This document shows positions 40,584 through 49,877 of a DNA stretch of 64,000 nucleotides, one piece after another. The notes under the pieces are model-generated. The model was not told the DNA's origin, made no database searches, and worked only from the letters and a program-made list of their open reading frames with translations. The DNA is from Brotonthovivens ammoniilytica (GTDB taxonomy: Bacteria > Bacillota > Clostridia > Lachnospirales > Lachnospiraceae): positions 1 to 64,000 of the forward strand of contig NZ_JAOQJQ010000001.1 of NCBI RefSeq assembly GCF_025566885.1. The letters run 5' to 3'. The position numbers and the translations under genes were made by a program. Position 1 is the stretch's first letter. The number at the start of each line of letters is the position of its first letter.

Positions 40584-42377
40584 ATGATTCGTAAATTACT
40601 GCGGTCCATTGGTGAATATCGGAGGGACTGTATTCTTACTCCTCTGTTTGTTGTAATAGAGGTGATTATGGAGGTTTTGATTCCTCTGGTAATGGCAGAA
40701 ATGATTGATGCGGGAATTACCGGAGGTAATGCAGCTCTGTTAAAAAAGCAGGGAGCAGTATTAATTATTCTGGTGCTGGCGGGATTGCTGGCAGGCGTTT
40801 TATCCGGCAGTTTTGCAGCTAATGCATCTGCGGGATTTGCTAAAAATCTTCGTCAGGATATGTATGACAATATACAGAACTTTTCCTTTACCAATATTGA
40901 CAAATTTTCCACTTCCAGTATTGTCACCCGCCTGACCACGGATGTTACCAATGTGCAGCTGGCCTTTATGATGATTATCAGAATTGCAGTACGTTCGCCA
41001 TTTATGCTTGTCTTTTCCCTGATAGCAGCTTTTTCGGTAAATGCCCGGCTGTCTTTCATTTTTCTGGCGGCCATACCTATACTAGCGATAGGACTGTATC
41101 TGATTGTACATTTTTCTCATCCATATTTTGAGAAAGTATTTACTGTGTATGATGATCTCAACGGTGTGGTACAGGAAAACTTGAACGGTATCCGTGTAGT
41201 AAAATCCTTTGTAAGAGAGGATTATGAGAAAAAGAAATTTTCAAAAGTATCTGAAACAATTTATAAAATTTTCAGCAAAGCGGAAAAAATTGTAGCTTTT
41301 AATATGCCGCTGATGCAGGTAGTAGTATATGCCTGTATGTTATTTTTCTCCTGGTTTGGAGCAAGATTGATTGTGCTTAGCAATGCAACAGAGATGACCA
41401 CCGGGGAATTGTCCAGTATGATCGCTTATGCCATGAGTATTCTTACCTGTCTGATGATGCTGTCTATGGTACTTGTTATGATTAATATGGCAAGATCATC
41501 CACAAGGCGTATTGTTGAGATTCTAGATGAAAAAAGTACCATTACCAATAAGGAAGATGCGGTGCAAAAGGTTGCCGGCGGAGACATTGTTTTTGATCAC
41601 GTGGGATTTAGCTATGGGGATGATAAAGAAAAAGAATGTCTTCATGATCTGAATTTAACTGTGCAGGCCGGCTCTACTCTGGGAATTATCGGAGGAACAG
41701 GAACAGGAAAGAGTTCGATGGTACAGTTAATTGCAAGACTTTACGATGCTACAGAAGGTGCGGTTTTGGTAGGCGGTGTAAATGTAAAAGATTATGATTT
41801 GTATGCGTTGAGAAATCAGGTGGCTATGGTGCTTCAGAAAAATGAGCTGTTTTCGGGCACCATTAAAGAAAATCTCCGCTGGGGGAATGAACATGCATCT
41901 GATGAACAGATTGTTCATGCGTGCCGGCTGGCACAGGCAGATTCCTTTATTGAGACATTTCCGGATCAATATGACACCTATATTGAGCAGGGAGGAACTA
42001 ACGTCTCCGGCGGCCAGAAACAAAGACTCTGTATTGCCAGAGCACTGTTGAAGAATCCAAAGATACTGATTTTAGATGATTCCACCAGCGCCGTTGATAC
42101 GAAGACAGACGCCATGATCCGCAGGGCATTTCGGGAGGAAATACCGGATACTACAAAAATTATTATTGCCCAGAGAATTTCTTCTGTGCAGGATGCGGAT
42201 AAGATCGTTGTAATGTCGGGAGGAAGAATTGACGGATGCGGAACCCATGAAGAGCTGTTGGAGAATAATAAAATTTACAGAGAAATATATGAGTCTCAGA
42301 CAAAGCAGGCTTCCGGTGATGCGGGATGCAGAGAGGATGACTGCAGACAGAGAGGAGATGACAGGAATGAAGAATAA
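40584..42377 (+). CDS. Heterodimeric ABC exporter, subunit 1 (MdlA/YfiB type)
   Basis: The 597-aa half-transporter has six membrane helices (~15-300) and a C-terminal ATPase: Walker A GGTGTGKSSM (~373-382), signature NVSGGQKQRL and Walker B ILILDDSTSAVD. The Walker-B catalytic glutamate is replaced by Asp (LDDS instead of LDEA), so this site is probably degenerate, as usual in heterodimeric multidrug exporters. AAAGGAGG precedes the ATG. It overlaps subunit 2 by 11 bases. Confidence 0.93.
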   Translation: MIRKLLRSIGEYRRDCILTPLFVVIEVIMEVLIPLVMAEMIDAGITGGNAALLKKQGAVLIILVLAGLLAGVLSGSFAANASAGFAKNLRQDMYDNIQNFSFTNIDKFSTSSIVTRLTTDVTNVQLAFMMIIRIAVRSPFMLVFSLIAAFSVNARLSFIFLAAIPILAIGLYLIVHFSHPYFEKVFTVYDDLNGVVQENLNGIRVVKSFVREDYEKKKFSKVSETIYKIFSKAEKIVAFNMPLMQVVVYACMLFFSWFGARLIVLSNATEMTTGELSSMIAYAMSILTCLMMLSMVLVMINMARSSTRRIVEILDEKSTITNKEDAVQKVAGGDIVFDHVGFSYGDDKEKECLHDLNLTVQAGSTLGIIGGTGTGKSSMVQLIARLYDATEGAVLVGGVNVKDYDLYALRNQVAMVLQKNELFSGTIKENLRWGNEHASDEQIVHACRLAQADSFIETFPDQYDTYIEQGGTNVSGGQKQRLCIARALLKNPKILILDDSTSAVDTKTDAMIRRAFREEIPDTTKIIIAQRISSVQDADKIVVMSGGRIDGCGTHEELLENNKIYREIYESQTKQASGDAGCREDDCRQRGDDRNEE

Positions 42378-44235
42378 AAACAAGACATGGGCTACCTGCA
42401 GACGACTGATGTCCTATATTGCGGGGCGGCATAAAGTGATATTTGCAGCAGTTTTATTCTGTATTATTATCAGCTCCTGCGCTACTGTTGTCAGTTCCAT
42501 GTTTTTAGAAGTATTAATTGATGATTATATTACGCCTATGCTGGGAGATGCCGGTCCGGGATTTGGAAAACTGTTATATGTAATTTGTATAATGGCTTGT
42601 GTTTATGGCTGCGGTGTGATTTGCACCCTGTTTTATAACCGGCTTATGGTGAGAATTTCCCAGGGAACTTTAAAGGATATCAGGGACGATATGTTTCAGC
42701 ATATGCAAAAGCTGCCCATCCGGTATTTTGATACTCATACCCACGGGGATATTATGAGCCATTATACCAATGATACGGATACATTACGGCAGTTTATCTC
42801 CCAGGCGCTTCCACAGCTGATATCCTCGGCAATTACCATTGTGGTAATTCTGATTTCCATGATTATGAGCAGTATCCCCCTTACGCTGATTGTTCTGGGT
42901 TTTACTGTTATTATGATTGTGGTAACACAAAAAGTCGGCGGAGCAAGTGCAAAATATTTTATCCGTCAGCAGGCCAGTCTTGGAGCGGTGAACGGATATA
43001 TTGAGGAAATGGTCAACGGCCAGAAGGTAATTAAGGTGTTCTGCCATGAAATGGAGGCAAAAAAACAATTTGCCAGAAGAAATGCTGTTTTGTGTCAGGA
43101 TGCTACAAATGCAAATAAATACGGAAACGTGCTGATGCCTGTAATCCTGCAGCTTGGGAATCTCCAGTATGTGCTTCTGGCTCTTGTGGGAGGACTTCTG
43201 GCCCTGGGAGGAGTAGGAGGCATTACAGTGGGATTGATTGTGGCATTTTTAAGTCTCTCCAAAACATTTTGTGTTCCTATATCGCAGATATCTCAGCAGG
43301 TGAGCATGATGGCCATGGCCCTGGCAGGTGCGGAGCGTATCTTTGCCCTGATTGATGAGGAACCGGAACAGGATGAAGGCTATGTAACGCTGGTCCGTGC
43401 AGAATATAACCAGGCTCATGAACTTGTGGAAGCGAAAAGTCCTATGGGTATATGGGCGTTTAAGCATCCCCATGGGGACGGAACAGTTACGTATACCCCT
43501 CTGACCGGAGATATTCAGTTTTCAGATGTGGATTTTGGCTACAATGAGAAAAAAATTGTGCTGCATGATATTAATATTTATGCGCAGCCGGGACAGAAGA
43601 TCGCATTTGTGGGAGCTACCGGAGCGGGTAAGACCACAATTACAAATCTTTTAAACCGGTTTTATGATATTGCAGACGGAAAAATAAAATATGATGGTAT
43701 TAATATCAATAAGATTAAAAAACCGGATCTTAGAAGGTCTCTGGGGGTTGTGCTGCAGGATGTCAATCTGTTTACGGGGACGGTTATGGATAATATCCGG
43801 TATGGAAGGTTAGAGGCCACAGACGAAGAGTGTATTGCGGCTGCAAAGCTTACTAATGCCCATGAGTTTATCGAAAGCCTGCCGGAAGGATATCAGACTA
43901 TGCTGACACAAAATGGTGCGGCTCTTTCCCAGGGACAGCGCCAGCTTTTGTCCATTGCCAGGGCAGCGGCAGCAGATCCGCCGGTTATGGTTATGGATGA
44001 GGCCACATCTTCCATTGACACCCGAACGGAAGCGTTAGTACAGCAGGGAATGGATAATCTGATGCGGGGCAGAACCGTATTTGTAATCGCACACCGGCTG
44101 TCAACGGTGCAAAATTCCGATGTGATTATGGTATTAGATCAGGGACGTATTATTGAAAGAGGCAGTCATGACAGTCTGATTGAAAAGAAAGGAGTATATT
44201 ACCGGCTTTATACCGGAGCATTTGAACTGGAATAG
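42367..44235 (+). CDS. Heterodimeric ABC exporter, subunit 2 (MdlB/YfiC type)
   Basis: The 622-aa partner has a membrane domain (~20-320), a ~45-residue linker insertion before the ATPase (AEYNQAHELVEAKSPMGIW) and a canonical nucleotide-binding domain: GATGAGKTTI, LSQGQRQLLSIAR, MVMDEATSSIDTRTE. ATG 42367 overlaps the previous gene and follows AGGAG; a longer frame opening at 42229 lies inside subunit 1 and is rejected. Likely drug or lipid export. Confidence 0.94.
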   Translation: MKNKNKTWATCRRLMSYIAGRHKVIFAAVLFCIIISSCATVVSSMFLEVLIDDYITPMLGDAGPGFGKLLYVICIMACVYGCGVICTLFYNRLMVRISQGTLKDIRDDMFQHMQKLPIRYFDTHTHGDIMSHYTNDTDTLRQFISQALPQLISSAITIVVILISMIMSSIPLTLIVLGFTVIMIVVTQKVGGASAKYFIRQQASLGAVNGYIEEMVNGQKVIKVFCHEMEAKKQFARRNAVLCQDATNANKYGNVLMPVILQLGNLQYVLLALVGGLLALGGVGGITVGLIVAFLSLSKTFCVPISQISQQVSMMAMALAGAERIFALIDEEPEQDEGYVTLVRAEYNQAHELVEAKSPMGIWAFKHPHGDGTVTYTPLTGDIQFSDVDFGYNEKKIVLHDINIYAQPGQKIAFVGATGAGKTTITNLLNRFYDIADGKIKYDGININKIKKPDLRRSLGVVLQDVNLFTGTVMDNIRYGRLEATDEECIAAAKLTNAHEFIESLPEGYQTMLTQNGAALSQGQRQLLSIARAAAADPPVMVMDEATSSIDTRTEALVQQGMDNLMRGRTVFVIAHRLSTVQNSDVIMVLDQGRIIERGSHDSLIEKKGVYYRLYTGAFELE

Positions 44236-44281
44236 TAAAAAATAAATTGAAAAAGAAATAGATAGAATAGATCAAAAAATG

Positions 44282-44346
44282 CTCCGCTGTGGATCGCACT
44301 GCGGCGGAATGGAGTCATGTCGCAAAAGCGACCCGCCGCAGGCGGA
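44282..44346 (+). other. GC-rich nested stem element
   Basis: Nested pairing is perfect: CTCCGC (44282) with GCGGAG (44341-44346), CTGCGGCGG with CCGCCGCAG, and inner GTCGC-AAAA-GCGAC. This ~65-base structure lies directly before the exporter terminator. It is far richer in GC than its surroundings and may be a dispersed repeat or a structured RNA. Confidence 0.6.
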
Positions 44347-44382
44347 GAATCCTGCCGTGGCAGGATTCTTTTTTATTTTTTT
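44346..44382 (+). terminator. Terminator of the ABC exporter operon
   Basis: AGAATCCTGCC pairs with GGCAGGATTCT around GT and is followed by TTTTTATTTTTTT. It overlaps the pyrI stop on the other strand. Confidence 0.92.
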
Positions 44383-44804
44383 CTGGAATATTTTTCTTCG
44401 CAGTATTTACAGCGGTATATTTCATTTTCTGCATCAGTCAGATAAAAGATCTGTTCTAGCTCCTGTTCAATGGAGGTGATGCAGCGGGGGTTTTTGCACT
44501 GGATTACATTATGAATTTCGTCAGGAAGCTTTAGCGCCTGCTTTTCCACAATTTTTTCATCTTTAATAATATTTACCGTAATATTGTGGTCAATAAAACC
44601 AAGAATATCCAGATCCATGGAAGTGATATCGCACTCCACTTTGATAATATCCTTTTTTCCCATTTTATTGCTGCGGGCATTTTTTATAATGGCAACGCAG
44701 CAATCCAGCTGGTCCAGCTTCAGGTCATGATAAATGGAAAGACTCATGCCGGCTTTGATGTGGTCTAGTACAAATCCCTCTTTGATTGCGCCAACGTTTA
44801 ACAT
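44373..44804 (-). CDS. pyrI: Aspartate carbamoyltransferase regulatory subunit
   Basis: The 143-aa regulatory chain has an N-terminal nucleotide-binding region and a C-terminal zinc site with four cysteines (CKNPRC ~103-108 and CKYC ~133-136). It binds nucleotide effectors and assembles with PyrB. It follows pyrB with a 7-base overlap, a common pyrBI arrangement in Clostridia. Confidence 0.95.
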   Translation of the reverse strand: MLNVGAIKEGFVLDHIKAGMSLSIYHDLKLDQLDCCVAIIKNARSNKMGKKDIIKVECDITSMDLDILGFIDHNITVNIIKDEKIVEKQALKLPDEIHNVIQCKNPRCITSIEQELEQIFYLTDAENEIYRCKYCEEKYSRKK

Positions 44805-45721
44805 GTTACATCCACCTCCAGTAATGTAAGAATCAGTGCCATACGGACATAGACACCGTACTGAGCCTGCTTAAAATATGCGGCGCGGGGATCGTCATCC
44901 ACTTCTGTGGCAATTTCATTGACACGGGGAAGGGGGTGAAGCACAAGCATATCCTCTGGCGCCAGTTCCATTTTTGCCTTATTTAATATATAGAAGTCTT
45001 TCATTCGGATATAGTCTTCTTCATTAAAGAAACGTTCCTTTTGAACTCTTGTCATATAGAGGATGTCCAGAGACGGAAGGGCATCTTCCAGCCGTTCTAC
45101 TTCCTGATATTCGATATGGTTCTTTTCTAGAACATCTTCCCGGATATAGCTTGGAACTTTTAGTTCCTCCGGAGATATGAGAATAAATTTTACATTTTCA
45201 TAGCGTACCAGCGCCCGGATTAGAGAGTGCACGGTACGTCCGAATTTTAAGTCTCCACACAGTCCAATGGTGAGATTGCCAAGACGGCCTTTGAGCTGAT
45301 GGATAGTCAGAAGATCTGTCAGTGTCTGGGTGGGATGCTGATGTCCGCCGTCTCCTGCATTAATAACAGGAATATTGGATTTCTGAGATGCAACCAGCGG
45401 AGCACCTTCCTTTGGGTGCCGCATGGCGCAGATATCTGCATAGCAGGAAATCACGCGGATGGTATCGGAAACACTTTCACCTTTAGCGGCGGATGAACTG
45501 TCGGCACTGGAAAATCCCAGAACCTGCCCCCCCAGATTTAACATAGCAGCCTCAAAGCTCAGTCTTGTACGGGTGCTTGGCTCATAAAACAGGGTTGCAA
45601 GCTTTTTGCCGGCGCAGGCATGAGCATATTTGTCACGGTGCTGCTCAATGTCATTGGCCAGGCAGAGTAATTTATTCAGTTCTTCCACGGAAAAGTCCAG
45701 TGGAGTCATCAGATGTCTCAT
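44798..45721 (-). CDS. pyrB: Aspartate carbamoyltransferase catalytic subunit
   Basis: The 307-aa enzyme condenses carbamoyl phosphate with aspartate in pyrimidine synthesis. Visible motifs: FYEPSTRTRLSFEAAM (~49-64), the carbamoyl-phosphate site, INAGDGGHQHPTQTLTDL and VLHPLPRVNEI. ATG 45721 follows GGAGGAAC. A minus-strand promoter lies ~40 bases upstream. No PyrR attenuator or other leader structure was recognised. Confidence 0.97.
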   Translation of the reverse strand: MRHLMTPLDFSVEELNKLLCLANDIEQHRDKYAHACAGKKLATLFYEPSTRTRLSFEAAMLNLGGQVLGFSSADSSSAAKGESVSDTIRVISCYADICAMRHPKEGAPLVASQKSNIPVINAGDGGHQHPTQTLTDLLTIHQLKGRLGNLTIGLCGDLKFGRTVHSLIRALVRYENVKFILISPEELKVPSYIREDVLEKNHIEYQEVERLEDALPSLDILYMTRVQKERFFNEEDYIRMKDFYILNKAKMELAPEDMLVLHPLPRVNEIATEVDDDPRAAYFKQAQYGVYVRMALILTLLEVDVTC

Positions 45722-45759
45722 GAATGTTCCTCCTTGAATCTGTTTTGTCTGTCTTTACC

Positions 45760-45788
45760 ATCATATAATAATCAGCATTAAAATTCAA
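45760..45788 (-). promoter_or_regulatory. Promoter of pyrBI
   Basis: Minus strand: TTGAAT (45783-45788), 17-bp spacer, TATGAT (45760-45765). The remaining gap to 46054 carries only a doubtful 64-codon frame and a TGGTATACCA palindrome at 45856. Confidence 0.65.
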
Positions 45789-46053
45789 TCATTCTGATTT
45801 TAAAAGTCAATGGAAAGGTTTTATTTTGAGAATTTATAAGGGGGGAACCGCAAAAGTGGTATACCAGTGGTTTGTAAATGGAATAGTGAAACTAGAGCCA
45901 TTCGTATACGCTGATTTCGAAAATGAATTAAAGAATATAGGAACGGAATTATTTGGTATAAAAAAAAGTGATATAGTTTACTTACAACAAAGAATAGCAG
46001 TAAGACATGTAAGGGTTTAGCAAAATTGCTGTGGAAAAATAAGGAGGAAAAGA

Positions 46054-47166
46054 ATGAAAAGAAAATTTATAACAAAGTTATTGGCAGTATCTTTGGTGGG
46101 AGTTATGGCTTTGGGGCTGGCAGCCTGCGGGAAGGAAAGCGACGATAAAAACAGCACAAATGAAGCTGCAAAGAGTGATATTTCCGTTGGTATCGTTGTG
46201 AAGACTGCAACCAATGCCCATTTCCAGGATATCGCATATGGCGCAGCTATTGCCGGAAAAGATCTTGGAGTAGAAGTAAAAATTGATAATACCGCTACAG
46301 AGTCAGATATCGACGGACAGATCACGAAATGTGAAAATATGATTTCCACAGGTGTAGATGCCCTGATTTTGACCGCTAATGATTCTAAGGGAGTCAGCAC
46401 AGCAGTGGAACGTGCCCACGAAGCAAAAATTCCTTTTGTAACTGTGGATACCGAGATTGAAAATCAGTGGGGAGATGACGTAAAAGATTATATGCCAAAT
46501 TATATTGGTGTAGATCATACCCAGATGGCATATGATATGACCTGCCAGATTTTAGAATCCATGGGCGGCAAAGGAAATGTTGTTGTATTAAGAGGTGTAG
46601 ATGCGGCAAGCTCTTCTCAGGAGAGAACAGAAGGTATTAAAAAAGCAATCAAAGAATACGAGAGCAAAGGCGTAAAACTGGTAGCGGAGCAGAGTGCAAA
46701 TTATGATCAGGATACCGCAACTACAAAAATGGCTGATATTTTACAGGCCCACAAAGATGTAGATGCAGTTATCTGCTGTAACGATCTGATGGCAGTTGGT
46801 GCAATCACAGCCCTGGAAGAAAACGGATTTACTGTTGGAGCAGACGGTGTAAAAGTTGCAGGTATGGACGGAAATGTTATCGCACTGCAGTCGATCAAAG
46901 ACGGAAAAATGTATGCCACAGCATATGACTGGTCTATTTTACAGGGCTATTACGCAGTGGTTCAGGCAGTTGATCTGATTAACGGAAAAACAGTTCCGGA
47001 AACAACAATGACACCGGATACCGTTATTACATCTGAAAATATTGATGAGTATCTGACTCATGGAGAGGAACTTTCTCAGTGGCAGATGGGAAGTGCAGTC
47101 AGTGAAATTTCAGATTATATGAGAGACTTCATTGAAAAAGGTGAAGCAATGCAGGAAAGCAAATAA
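46054..47166 (+). CDS. Ribose-type sugar ABC transporter substrate-binding lipoprotein
   Basis: The 370-aa lipoprotein has signal and lipobox LAACGK (Cys 26) and a type 1 periplasmic-binding fold (ISVGIVVKTATNAHFQDIAYGA, CCNDLMAVGAITALEENGF). Related to RbsB and other sugar-binding proteins. AAGGAGG precedes the ATG. Exact sugar unknown; could be ribose, xylose or an inositol-like sugar. Confidence 0.92.
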   Translation: MKRKFITKLLAVSLVGVMALGLAACGKESDDKNSTNEAAKSDISVGIVVKTATNAHFQDIAYGAAIAGKDLGVEVKIDNTATESDIDGQITKCENMISTGVDALILTANDSKGVSTAVERAHEAKIPFVTVDTEIENQWGDDVKDYMPNYIGVDHTQMAYDMTCQILESMGGKGNVVVLRGVDAASSSQERTEGIKKAIKEYESKGVKLVAEQSANYDQDTATTKMADILQAHKDVDAVICCNDLMAVGAITALEENGFTVGADGVKVAGMDGNVIALQSIKDGKMYATAYDWSILQGYYAVVQAVDLINGKTVPETTMTPDTVITSENIDEYLTHGEELSQWQMGSAVSEISDYMRDFIEKGEAMQESK

Positions 47167-47176
47167 GTAAAGTACA

Positions 47177-47212
47177 GGTGCTGTAAAAAACCAGGTGATT
47201 TTTACAGCACCT
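47177..47212 (+). other. Stem between sugar-binding and ATPase genes
   Basis: AGGTGCTGTAAAAA (47177-47190) pairs perfectly with TTTTTACAGCACCT (47199-47212) around CCAGGTGA. No T run follows, so it is likely an mRNA-stabilising or partial terminator stem favouring the binding protein. Confidence 0.75.
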
Positions 47213-47232
47213 TAAAAGAAAGGCAGAGTTCT

Positions 47233-48723
47233 ATGAATAAAGAAATTTTACGCATGGAGCATATCAGTAAGTCATTTGGCGGTTCGAAAGCCCTTGAGGA
47301 TGTCTGTTTTGACCTGCGGGCAGGTGAAGTCCACGCCCTGATGGGAGCTAATGGAGCGGGAAAATCTACACTTATGAAAGTGCTGGCGGGGGTTTATATG
47401 CCGGATACCGGGAAAATTATCCATAACGGTAAAAATACACCTATTAAGGCAAGTGTGGCGGACGCCCAGAAAGACGGCGTTGCCATGGTATTTCAGGAGT
47501 TAAATATCCTGCCCCACTTAAATGTTCTTGAAAATATTTTTATTGCCAACGAGATTGTAAAGCATGGAAGATATGACTGGAAGGCTATGGAAAGGCGCGC
47601 CAGAGAGGTTATGGCGGAGGTTGGCATTGACCTGAATCTGAAAGACCGGGCCGGAGATCTGCCTGTGGCTACTCAGCAGATGATTGAAATTACCCGGGCT
47701 TTGAATCTGAATTCGGATATTATTATTTTTGATGAGCCCACATCGTCACTGACCATGCAGGAGACAGATCATTTATTTGCACTGATTGACAGGCTTAAGA
47801 AAAAGGGTGTAGGTATGGTATATATTACCCACCGTATGTCAGAAGTATATCAGATTTGCGACCGCATCACATTGCTGCGGGACGGAAAGAATGTTTTTTC
47901 AGATGAGATTGAAAATGTAGATAATCAGAGATTGCTTGCAGGAATTGTAGGATCTGAAGATACCAACCAGTTTCCGGAGAAAAACCGTAACATCGGAGAT
48001 GTTATTTTTGAAGCTAAAAATGTGTCTGTAAAAGGATTGTATGAGGATGTAAGTTTTCAGCTAAGAGAGGGAGAAATACTTGGCTTTGCCGGTCTGGCCG
48101 GCGCCGGAAGAACCGAAATCGCCAAAACGATTTTCGGCTGTTACAAACCGGATCAGGGCGAGTTTCGATATAGAGGACAAAAGATGCATGTGAAAAGTCC
48201 CGCGGAAGCAGTAGATGAAGGGATCGGATATGTCAGCGAGGACCGTAAAGCAGAAGGAATCCTTGGGGTTCGTTCCATCAAAGAGAATATGGGGATTGCA
48301 AATATGCACCGTCTGGGAAAAAATTTCCATATCCAGCACGGGCTTGAGACAAAAGATGTGCAGGAGCAGATTCAACGGCTGAAAATCAAGACTACCGGTA
48401 TGGATCAGTGCATTACAGATTTAAGCGGTGGAAATCAGCAGAAGGTCTGCCTTGGAAAGTGGATTATGTCCCAGCCAAAACTCCTGCTTTTAGATGAACC
48501 TACCAGAGGTGTGGATGTAGGCGCCCGGGCAGATTTTTATCAGATCATTCAGGATCTGGTGAAAAATAAGATCGGAGTCATTGTCATATCCTCAGAGGAG
48601 GATGAGCTCATCGGCCTGTGCAACCGCATCGTTGTAATGCGCGAAGGACACAAAGTGGGTGAATTTGAAGACACGGAAGAGAACTTAAAAGAAAAAATGT
48701 TGAAGTTAATGCTGAATATTTAA
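47233..48723 (+). CDS. Ribose-type sugar ABC transporter double ATPase
   Basis: The 496-aa protein has two fused ABC domains in RbsA/MglA style. Domain 1 shows Walker A GANGAGKSTLMK (~37-48) and DEPTSSLTMQETDHLF; domain 2 has a degenerate Walker A (GLAGAGRTEIA) and signature LSGGNQQKVCLGKW with LLDEPTRGVDVGA. AAAGGCAG precedes the ATG. Confidence 0.94.
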   Translation: MNKEILRMEHISKSFGGSKALEDVCFDLRAGEVHALMGANGAGKSTLMKVLAGVYMPDTGKIIHNGKNTPIKASVADAQKDGVAMVFQELNILPHLNVLENIFIANEIVKHGRYDWKAMERRAREVMAEVGIDLNLKDRAGDLPVATQQMIEITRALNLNSDIIIFDEPTSSLTMQETDHLFALIDRLKKKGVGMVYITHRMSEVYQICDRITLLRDGKNVFSDEIENVDNQRLLAGIVGSEDTNQFPEKNRNIGDVIFEAKNVSVKGLYEDVSFQLREGEILGFAGLAGAGRTEIAKTIFGCYKPDQGEFRYRGQKMHVKSPAEAVDEGIGYVSEDRKAEGILGVRSIKENMGIANMHRLGKNFHIQHGLETKDVQEQIQRLKIKTTGMDQCITDLSGGNQQKVCLGKWIMSQPKLLLLDEPTRGVDVGARADFYQIIQDLVKNKIGVIVISSEEDELIGLCNRIVVMREGHKVGEFEDTEENLKEKMLKLMLNI

Positions 48724-48747
48724 GGCGCGGCATTACAAGGAGGAACT

Positions 48748-49707
48748 ATGACAGTATCGAAAGGAAAAATGTTTTATAACAAGTATGGAACTTATATTAT
48801 TTTAATTGCCCTTGTTATATTCTTCTCAATTTCAGGAGACGGATTTTTTACCGTGGGAAACCTGACAAACGTTCTGCGTACGGCGGCGGTTTATATATTA
48901 TTCGGATGCGGTATGACGTTTGTTATGATCAGCGGGCGTATTGATTTATCCGTGGCGTCTATTGCGGCGCTGGTAGGATGTATTGCGGCGCTGCTTATGC
49001 AGGGGGGCATGGGAGTCATTCCAGCTTCTGTGATTTCTGTACTCATCGGTACAGGATGCGGTCTGCTTAACGGATTCTGCATTGCAAAACTGAAAGTACC
49101 GTTTTTTATTATGACAGCCGGCATGATGTACGCAGCCAGCGGTGTAGCTCTTGTAATTACTCATGAGACATCTATCGGTATCCGGAAAGGTGATTCTGGA
49201 ATTCCCTTTTCTTTCTGGGGTTCTGAGACTATCAGCATTCTCCCGTCTCAGTTTATCATTGCCATTATATTTTTCATAATTTGTCTTTATATTATGAAAA
49301 ATACAAAAATGGGACGTTATACATATGCCATCGGCAGCAACGAGAAAACAGCCCGTCTGTCAGGTGTAAATGTAGATTTATATACTATGCTGATCTTTAC
49401 TTTAAGTGGCCTGGCCTCCTCCATTGCAGGTCTGGTGCTTGCCTCCAGAATGGGAACCGGAAGTCCTAATGTGGCAGACGGCGGGTACAATATTTTGGCC
49501 ATTGCAGCGGCGGCTATCGGCGGAACCAGCCTTTCCGGCGGGGAAGGAAAAATCGGAAAAACACTGGTGGGAGCCTTCGTTATCTGTGTCATCAGCACAG
49601 GACTAAATATTATGGGCGTTACATCTTCCAACCAAAAGATCGTAATCGGTGCCGTACTTGTAATTGTAGTAGCTGTTGATATGATTGATAAAAGAAAAGA
49701 AGTTTAA
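48748..49707 (+). CDS. Ribose-type sugar ABC transporter permease
   Basis: The 319-aa permease (BPD_transp_2) has about ten helices with typical GMTFVMISGRIDLSVASIAAL (core MTFVMISGRIDLSVASIA, ~59-76) and AIAAAAIGGTSLSGGEGKIGKTLVGA (core AIGGTSLSGGEGKIGKT). AAGGAGG precedes the ATG. It completes an RbsBAC-type importer and is followed by a terminator. Confidence 0.94.
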   Translation: MTVSKGKMFYNKYGTYIILIALVIFFSISGDGFFTVGNLTNVLRTAAVYILFGCGMTFVMISGRIDLSVASIAALVGCIAALLMQGGMGVIPASVISVLIGTGCGLLNGFCIAKLKVPFFIMTAGMMYAASGVALVITHETSIGIRKGDSGIPFSFWGSETISILPSQFIIAIIFFIICLYIMKNTKMGRYTYAIGSNEKTARLSGVNVDLYTMLIFTLSGLASSIAGLVLASRMGTGSPNVADGGYNILAIAAAAIGGTSLSGGEGKIGKTLVGAFVICVISTGLNIMGVTSSNQKIVIGAVLVIVVAVDMIDKRKEV

Positions 49708-49746
49708 ACCGTATGCGTACGGAGCAGATGATATACAGTATTAAAA

Positions 49747-49790
49747 AAATCAGAACCGGGAAATGTTTGAATTTTCCCGGTTCTGATTTT
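49747..49790 (+). terminator. Terminator of the sugar importer operon
   Basis: AAAATCAGAACCGGGAAA pairs with TTTCCCGGTTCTGATTTT around ATGTTTGAAT; the T-rich side serves the plus strand. Confidence 0.92.
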
Positions 49791-49877
49791 CTGCCGTGAA
49801 TAAGCAGAAGACGGGGCCTTTGACACCGGAAGGTTTCTATCATATAATAAACTGAAATAATGACTGGCGGTGAGTAA

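Noticed and set aside
42229..42366. Longer N-terminus for ABC exporter subunit 2
   Set aside because: The extension lies inside subunit 1, has no membrane or family similarity and the ATG at 42367 has its own ribosome site.
45826..46020. 64-codon frame starting with TTG before the sugar-binding protein gene
   Set aside because: It has no ribosome site, a poor start and a composition without clear domain; it lies in the promoter/leader region of the sugar operon.
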